A stretch of DNA of 64,000 bases from Bacteroidales bacterium UBA4331 (GTDB lineage: Bacteria > Bacteroidota > Bacteroidia > Bacteroidales > Paludibacteraceae): the NCBI GenBank assembly GCA_002394395.1, contig DGTR01000020.1, positions 1 through 64,000 of the forward strand, written 5' to 3'. The notes under the pieces were generated by a model. That model made no database searches. It had not been told where the DNA came from and saw only the letters and a program-made list of their open reading frames with translations. Below are positions 58,891 through 64,000 of this stretch, piece after piece; the stretch's first letter is position 1, and the number at the start of each line of letters is the position of its first letter. The translations under genes and the position numbers were made by a program.

Positions 58891-60945
58891 TTAATCTTGC
58901 AACGTCTGGAGCTTGTTCTGCATCTCCAACATTTCGTCCCGAAGCCGTGCAGCCATCTCAAAATCAGTAGCTTTCGCCGCTGCGAGCATCTGTTTGCGTT
59001 TGTTATCTATCGCTTTCTGCAAGGTCTGCACATTCATCTTCTGCCACTCGGCAGTCTTCCAACTCTCGCGGATCGCTTCTTCTACCTTCCGTTTCTCCGC
59101 CTCCGGGTCCTTGTAGAGCGATGCGAGGGCCGAAGTGTTGATCTCTTTCTTAATCGCCGTCGGCGTGATGCCATGCTCGGCGTTATACCGCATCTGGATG
59201 GTTCGGCGGCGGTTGGTCTCATCGATGGTGGCCTGCATTGCCGGCGTGATCTTATCGCCGTAGAGGATCGCCTTGCCGTTCACATGCCGCGCAGCACGAC
59301 CTACCGTCTGTGTCAGACTTCGCTGGTCACGCAGGAATCCGGACTTATCCGCATCGAGAATCGCCACGAGCGACACCTCCGGCAGATCGAGTCCCTCACG
59401 CAGCAGGTTCACACCCACCAAGACGTCATACTCGCCTTTGCGCAAGTCCTCCATGATCTTCACGCGCTCGATAGTATCTATATCCGAATGGATATAGGCA
59501 GACTTGACTCCATAGCGACGGAGGTACTCATCCAACTCCTCCGCCATCCTTTTTGTCAGCGTCGTGACGAGGATACGTTCGTTGCGATGAATTCGGAAAC
59601 GTATCTCGTCCATGAGGTCGTCCACCTGGTTCTCTGTCGGTCTCACTTCAATCTCCGGATCCAGCAGACCTGTCGGCCGGATGAGCTGGTCGATGACGAT
59701 TCCTTCGCTCTTATTCAGTTCGTACTCATCCGGCGTCGCAGAAACGAAGATGGTGGCCCCTTGCCGGCCTTCCCCTTGAGGGGAAGGAGTTAATCCCACT
59801 TTCGCCTCGAACTCATCGAATTTCAGCGGTCGGTTGTCGCGCGCCGCAGGAAGCCTGAATCCGTAGTTGACAAGGTTTTCCTTACGGGCTTTATCACCTC
59901 CGTACATACCCCGGATTTGCGGAACGGTCACATGGCTCTCGTCGATGACAAGAAGCATATCTTTCGGGAAATAATCGAGCAGACAATACGGCGGCGTGCC
60001 TTCTTCACGGCCGTCAAAATAGCGGCTGTAGTTCTCCACTCCGGAGCAATAACCGAGTTCGTCCAGCATCTCCAGATCATACTTCACGCGCTCCTCTATA
60101 CGCTTTGCGTATAACTCTTCGCCGATGGAGATGAAATACTCAATCTGCTTCGCCAAGTCGGCTTTGATCTGTTCTTTCGCTGCAGCAATACGATCTGCGG
60201 AAGTCAAGAAGATCGTCGCCGGCGAGAGGTTATAGGAGTCGAACTCCTCCAACACCTGTCCGGAGATCGGATCGACCGTCAGGATAGCGTCTATCTCATT
60301 GCCGAAAAACTCCACCCGCACAAGATAATCCGCGTACGCCAGCGCAATATCGACGGTATCTCCCTTGACGCGGAATCGTCCGCGCGCGAGTTCTATATCG
60401 TTACGCGTGTATTGCGCGCCCACGAGCGATTTTAATAAGGTGTCCATCTGGATCTTCTCTCCGCGACGAAGGGAAACGACATTCGCCGTGAAATCCTGCG
60501 GACTGCCCAAACCATAGATACAGCTGACCGAAGAGACGATGATCACATCTTTCCGTCCGCTCAACAACGCCGCTACGGCAGAGAGCCGCAGTCGGTCGAT
60601 CTCCTCGTTGATCGAGAGGTCCTTCTCGATATATAGATCGGTCGAAGGGATATACGCCTCGGGCTGGTAGTAGTCATAATAACTCACGAAATACTCCACC
60701 GCATTATGCGGAAAGAACGCCTTCATCTCCGAGTACAACTGCGCTGCGAGGGTCTTGTTATGGCTCATGATGAGCGTCGGCCGGTTCAGTTCCTTAATGA
60801 CATTCGCTACCGTGAACGTCTTTCCCGAACCGGTCACACCCAAAAGCACCTGCGCAGGAGCACCGGCTTTGATTCCTTCGACTAAGGCCTCAATCGCTTG
60901 CGGCTGATCGCCCGTCGGCTTATATGGAGATTCTAATTGAAACAA
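58891..60945 (-). CDS. uvrB: Excinuclease ABC subunit B
   Basis: 684 residues; damage-verifying helicase of nucleotide excision repair. GVTGSGKTFTVANVI (Walker A), YFVSYYDYYQPEAYIPSTD (beta-hairpin), LLVIDESHVTVPQ (DEAD-like), FVSATPDEYELNKSEG, GVNLLREGLDLPEVSLVAILDAD, QTVGRAARHVNGKAILY, and the C-terminal UVR motif (~645-680). A palindromic element adds about 13 residues (GLTPSPQGEGRQGA) between FEAK and FVSATP, a normally fixed spacing. The start is TTG at 60945: an in-frame stop five codons upstream leaves no ATG, and the protein begins FQLESPYKPTGDQPQAIEAL as in the family. Confidence 0.95.
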   Translation of the reverse strand: MFQLESPYKPTGDQPQAIEALVEGIKAGAPAQVLLGVTGSGKTFTVANVIKELNRPTLIMSHNKTLAAQLYSEMKAFFPHNAVEYFVSYYDYYQPEAYIPSTDLYIEKDLSINEEIDRLRLSAVAALLSGRKDVIIVSSVSCIYGLGSPQDFTANVVSLRRGEKIQMDTLLKSLVGAQYTRNDIELARGRFRVKGDTVDIALAYADYLVRVEFFGNEIDAILTVDPISGQVLEEFDSYNLSPATIFLTSADRIAAAKEQIKADLAKQIEYFISIGEELYAKRIEERVKYDLEMLDELGYCSGVENYSRYFDGREEGTPPYCLLDYFPKDMLLVIDESHVTVPQIRGMYGGDKARKENLVNYGFRLPAARDNRPLKFDEFEAKVGLTPSPQGEGRQGATIFVSATPDEYELNKSEGIVIDQLIRPTGLLDPEIEVRPTENQVDDLMDEIRFRIHRNERILVTTLTKRMAEELDEYLRRYGVKSAYIHSDIDTIERVKIMEDLRKGEYDVLVGVNLLREGLDLPEVSLVAILDADKSGFLRDQRSLTQTVGRAARHVNGKAILYGDKITPAMQATIDETNRRRTIQMRYNAEHGITPTAIKKEINTSALASLYKDPEAEKRKVEEAIRESWKTAEWQKMNVQTLQKAIDNKRKQMLAAAKATDFEMAARLRDEMLEMQNKLQTLQD
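59757..59796 (-). repeat. Palindromic GGGAAGG element inside uvrB (copy 5)
   Basis: On the coding strand, CTCCTTCCCC-tc-AAGGGGAAGG followed by CCGGCAAGGGGCC. In frame; encodes PSPQGEGRQG. Confidence 0.75.
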
Positions 60946-60963
60946 ACTTTCAAACTTTCAAAC
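60943..60963. repeat. 8-bp tandem repeat at the uvrB start
   Basis: CAAACTTT twice plus CAAAC (plus strand). On the coding strand it creates the TTG start codon of uvrB. Confidence 0.85.
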
Positions 60964-60964
60964 A

Positions 60965-60992
60965 AAAAAGGGATCTCTGACGAGACCCCTTT
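60965..60992 (-). terminator. Terminator of rplS
   Basis: AAAGGGaTCTC / GAGAcCCCTTT inverted repeat with a T-run on the minus strand, directly after the rplS stop and 20 nt before the uvrB start. Confidence 0.85.
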
Positions 60993-60996
60993 GAGC

Positions 60997-61350
60997 TTAC
61001 TTAACGCGGCGCTCTTGAATGCGGGCTTTCTTACCCGTACGCTCGCGGAGGTAATACAGTTTCGAACGACGTACTTTACCGTACTTGTTCACTGTAATGC
61101 TCTCGATGAAGGGGCTGTCCATCGGGAAGATACGCTCTACACCAACGTTGCCGCTCATCTTACGAACCGTAAAGCGTTTCTTGTCGCCGCTACCGTGAAT
61201 GCAGATGACATCACCGCGGAACTCCTGAACACGCTCTTTGTTACCCTCTTTAATACGATAACCGATGGTTACCTGATCGCCGGCCTTGAATGCCGGGAAC
61301 TCTTTTTTCTCGCCGGCAAATGCTTGCTCAGCTACTTTAATCAAATCCAT
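60997..61350 (-). CDS. rplS: 50S ribosomal protein L19
   Basis: 117 residues. FKAGDQVTIGYRIKEGNKERVQEFRGDVICI is the family start, then KRFTVRKMSGNVGVERIFPMDSP and the basic end KVRRSKLYYLRERTGKKARI. Single-gene unit with a promoter (61466-61497) and a terminator. The ~110-nt leader (61351-61465) contains a small CACGC/GCGTG hairpin at its 5' end and could hold autoregulation, but no known leader motif is visible. Confidence 0.97.
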   Translation of the reverse strand: MDLIKVAEQAFAGEKKEFPAFKAGDQVTIGYRIKEGNKERVQEFRGDVICIHGSGDKKRFTVRKMSGNVGVERIFPMDSPFIESITVNKYGKVRRSKLYYLRERTGKKARIQERRVK

Positions 61351-61465
61351 TCTCGTTTCTTTTTTATGGATTCATACTAATCCTAATAAGCATATACTAC
61401 TATTCGGACGAACCTAATGCAATCGCCAGAGGCTTACTACGATGCTTTTCACGCAAAAAAGCGTG

Positions 61466-61497
61466 CAAAGGTACTGCTTTTTTATGAAACTACCAAA
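61466..61497 (-). promoter_or_regulatory. Promoter of rplS
   Basis: Leftward TACCTTTG (61473-61466), 20-bp spacer, TTTG (61497-61494). Confidence 0.78.
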
Positions 61498-61543
61498 TAT
61501 TTTTGCAAAAAAATACAAAAAAAATTGAAAAAATGGCATTTTA

Positions 61544-61575
61544 TTTGTGTAAATCAAAAAATAGTAGTAATTTTG
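61544..61575 (+). promoter_or_regulatory. Promoter of the TamB-like gene
   Basis: TTTG (61544-61547), 20-bp spacer, TAATTTTG (61568-61575); ATG 32 nt downstream. Confidence 0.78.
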
Positions 61576-61607
61576 TAGGCTAATTATACGCACACCTGCA
61601 TACGCAC

Positions 61608-64000
61608 ATGAAACGTTTTCTATACATATTAGGGGTTCTGCTTGTCAGTTTGGTACTGGTGAGCGGGATGTTAGTATGTGTATTGATGAGCGATGAAGTG
61701 GAGACCGCAGCGGTTCGTTTGGTAACAGCAGAGTTGTCGAATATCTTAGGAACCGACGCACATGTAGGCGCAGTAGAATACCGATTCCCGGCAAAGATTG
61801 CGATTAAAGATGTATATTTGGAGGACCAACAGGGCGACACCTTGGGATATATTGGTGAGTTGAACGGTCATTTTGCACCTTTGGCATTGCGGAAAGGCGA
61901 GATTCGATTCAGCCATGTGCGGCTGCGGGACGTAGTTGCGAATATATACCAGGTAGAAAGCGAAGGGGCGAAAGTATGGAACTACCAGTTCCTCGTCGAT
62001 GCATTCAAGAGCAAGAACAAAAAGAAGAGCGATCCGCTCCAGAGTCTGATAACCGTGCGCGACGTGCAACTCGATAACATCCGTGTGCGGTACGAAGATT
62101 ACAAGGCCTTATTGAGCCACGCGGAGATGGATCTGCATGGACTGAGCGCGGACAAGTTCGACGCGGAGATAAGCCGGATGGCGATGGTGGTGAAGAAGTA
62201 TTCTGCTTTCAGCAATCAGTATTCAGAAATGGAGGTGGAGAATCTAAAGGCACATGTCATCCTGACGGACAGCCTGATCCAGATACCAACGATGATGGCT
62301 AAACTGCCACAATCGAAATTAGAGTTAAGCAGTATAGAGATCGCGATGGCGGATAAGGAGCTGCGGTTGATTTCGCCGTTTAAGATCGATGCGCAGTTGG
62401 TACCGACGGATGTGCGGTTGGTCGTTCCTCGATTCAGCGGTTTCAAACGGACTATCGCTCTGTCGGGCGAGTTGGACGGCCGGTTAGACTCTTTGTCGGT
62501 TCGTCAGATGGAGTTGCGGTATAACGGTCTGACGATCCTGGAAGGCGACATCGCAGCAATCGGTCTGACGAAGACCGAGAACCCGTATCTACGCGCCAAC
62601 CTCACGGATCTGCGGGCATCAGCAGCGCAAATACAGGATTTCCTGTCGCAGTTCTACGGCAAGCCTGTCAAACTGCCGGCAGAGGTACATCGTTTGGGAA
62701 CGATCCATTACCGCGGTCTGGCAGAAGGAGAGTTGCGGGAGATGACGCTTCATGGCGCCTTCCGCACGGCGTTAGGCGCAATCACGACGGATGGTACGCT
62801 GCGTAGCGACTCAGCCTTTGACCATATGGAATACGATGCGCAAGTTGAAGGAAGAAACTTCCGTTTGGGACATCTGTTAGCCAACTCCCAGATAGGAACC
62901 GTGACACTGGAGGTAGCGTCCAAAGGAAGAGTGGATAAAGGTCAGGTACACGGCGACGTGAAGGCGCATGTACGCAAACTGACGTACAATAACTACACTT
63001 ATGCTGACATACATCTGGACGGCACGTACGCACCGAAACGGTATGAGGGTTCCGCGTGGATACGTGACCCGCATCTAAACGCCTCTTTCGACGGTGTCGT
63101 GGATCTGCATGATATCAATCCGGAGATTAATTGTAAGTTGCAATGCAAGCATTTCGACTCCGCCCCATTAGGATCGAAACTATTAGGTGACCAACTGCGC
63201 ACACGGTTCACCGTCGAGGTCGATCTAAGCGGCGCGAAGGCGGATGAGATAAGCGGCTATCTGGAGATAGACTCCCTGTTCCTCGCCACAGCCCGCGACT
63301 CGGCGACGATGCAACAGATGGTGTTGATTGTGGAAGCCGACGGCGAACGGGACAAGTCCATCTCGCTCACGACGGACTACCTGCAAGCCCAATTGGACGG
63401 TTCGTTCCGCTACGGAGATATCGTCCCTGCCGCTCAGGCGATGATGCATCATTACCTGCCGACTGCGGTAAAAGCGCCCGAGAAGAGCTGGCAACCGGTA
63501 GAGTTCGAGATACGAGCAGACGGAGAACGGCTGCGAGACGTACAGCGGCTCTTCAATGCCCCGTTGACGTTAAGCGACCACCCTACTCTTCATGCCGAAG
63601 GACAGATAGAGGAGGACGAAGAGCCTTGGTTCGCGATGCGGTTCTTTGCGCCGGGTGTACGTGCCGGCAACACGCCTGTTCATGACCTAACGATCACGCT
63701 GAACACAATCGACACGTTGCGTCATACACAAGAAGCGGGGTCGGGGCTGGCGTTGAGCGTATCTGCGGAGGCAATGCAGATGCACACAGTGATCTCCACG
63801 TTGGCGTTCCGGGACACCTTACTGACCCAGATCACACTTCGACAGCAGGCGCAAATGAACGAGTTGCTGCCGGAAGGATGGGAAAGTCTCACGCCACGGG
63901 AGTTACAACGTGCGTTGAGCGACGACCTCTCCAATGCAGAGCGGCATAAAGCACTATTGGCGGCGCAACGGGCAGGAGACTACGGCGGGGATCTGAAATT
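61608..64000 (+). CDS. AsmA/TamB-like envelope protein, N-terminal part (cut by window edge)
   Basis: Open to the window end: about 797 residues, continuing beyond. MKRFLYILGVLLVSLVLVSGMLV is a single N-terminal membrane anchor. Long beta-helical repeats follow, with AHVGAVEYRFPAKIAIKDVYLEDQQGD near the start, the AsmA/TamB N-terminal signature in Bacteroidota ('translocation/assembly module TamB'). Such proteins bridge the periplasm for lipid transport or barrel assembly. A heptamer-like repeat encodes SAFSNQYSEME (~200-210). The C-terminal DUF490 domain, which would confirm TamB, is outside the window. Confidence 0.82.
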   Translation, partial: MKRFLYILGVLLVSLVLVSGMLVCVLMSDEVETAAVRLVTAELSNILGTDAHVGAVEYRFPAKIAIKDVYLEDQQGDTLGYIGELNGHFAPLALRKGEIRFSHVRLRDVVANIYQVESEGAKVWNYQFLVDAFKSKNKKKSDPLQSLITVRDVQLDNIRVRYEDYKALLSHAEMDLHGLSADKFDAEISRMAMVVKKYSAFSNQYSEMEVENLKAHVILTDSLIQIPTMMAKLPQSKLELSSIEIAMADKELRLISPFKIDAQLVPTDVRLVVPRFSGFKRTIALSGELDGRLDSLSVRQMELRYNGLTILEGDIAAIGLTKTENPYLRANLTDLRASAAQIQDFLSQFYGKPVKLPAEVHRLGTIHYRGLAEGELREMTLHGAFRTALGAITTDGTLRSDSAFDHMEYDAQVEGRNFRLGHLLANSQIGTVTLEVASKGRVDKGQVHGDVKAHVRKLTYNNYTYADIHLDGTYAPKRYEGSAWIRDPHLNASFDGVVDLHDINPEINCKLQCKHFDSAPLGSKLLGDQLRTRFTVEVDLSGAKADEISGYLEIDSLFLATARDSATMQQMVLIVEADGERDKSISLTTDYLQAQLDGSFRYGDIVPAAQAMMHHYLPTAVKAPEKSWQPVEFEIRADGERLRDVQRLFNAPLTLSDHPTLHAEGQIEEDEEPWFAMRFFAPGVRAGNTPVHDLTITLNTIDTLRHTQEAGSGLALSVSAEAMQMHTVISTLAFRDTLLTQITLRQQAQMNELLPEGWESLTPRELQRALSDDLSNAERHKALLAAQRAGDYGGDLK

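Overview
The window looks like chromosome of an uncultured, probably gut-associated Bacteroidales (Bacteroidota). Three things support this. Nearly every transcription unit starts at the phylum's promoter, TTTG - 20 bp - TAnnTTTG, with few Shine-Dalgarno sites. A complete type IX secretion (T9SS) core, porP-gldK-gldL-gldM-gldN, is present together with porQ and several proteins ending in T9SS-type C-terminal tails. The conserved order ftsX-DUF3098-uppP-truB-queA is also there. I cannot name the genus; the sorting tails and giant InlB-repeat proteins remind me of Paludibacteraceae-like lineages.

Layout. 1-1300: start of an iron alcohol dehydrogenase (partial), an hsp20 and its repeat-rich upstream region. 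1297-1370: tRNA-Arg(ACG), used as the attachment site of a 5.5 kb integrated element (1352-6886) flanked by 20-bp direct repeats. It carries a tyrosine integrase, an excisionase-like protein, a VRR-NUC nuclease and a terminase-small-subunit-like protein, a gene set that recalls a phage satellite. 6978-22335: a long leftward run of DUF4886, polA, ung, queA, truB, uppP, DUF3098, ftsX, the T9SS core, DUF2795, cobalamin adenosyltransferase and a methyltransferase. 22396-25864 rightward: SpmA/SpmB-like protein, ybeY, secreted pectate lyase. 25946-31287 leftward: a succinate dehydrogenase/fumarate reductase operon interrupted by a secreted leucine-rich-repeat protein. 31405-43765: PAP2 phosphatase, porQ-cmk-ispH, a large LRR/InlB-repeat protein, a CBM20-bearing 4-alpha-glucanotransferase, a flippase-like membrane protein and a helix-hairpin-helix protein. 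43774-55130: a small membrane-tailed protein and two giant secreted repeat proteins. 55162-58890: an AT-rich accessory patch (FRG-domain protein, small membrane protein, zinc ribbon, pseudogene, repeat array). 58891-64000: uvrB, rplS and a TamB/AsmA-like protein running off the end.

How genes fit together. The T9SS machinery would export at least four cargo-like proteins seen here (pectate lyase at 24218, LRR proteins at 28918 and 34952, the 1431-residue protein at 44209). PorP belongs to the core; PorQ belongs to the cell-surface attachment apparatus.

The most unusual aspect is repeat biology. Short palindromes and period-7, 8, 9, 11 and 15 micro-tandem repeats sit in frame inside unrelated and even housekeeping genes (polA, cmk, ispH, uvrB, truB end). 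A second unusual feature is a 57-bp divergent-promoter module, present twice, in which both -33 boxes lie in one 16-bp palindrome and the rightward start codon falls at the predicted transcription start.
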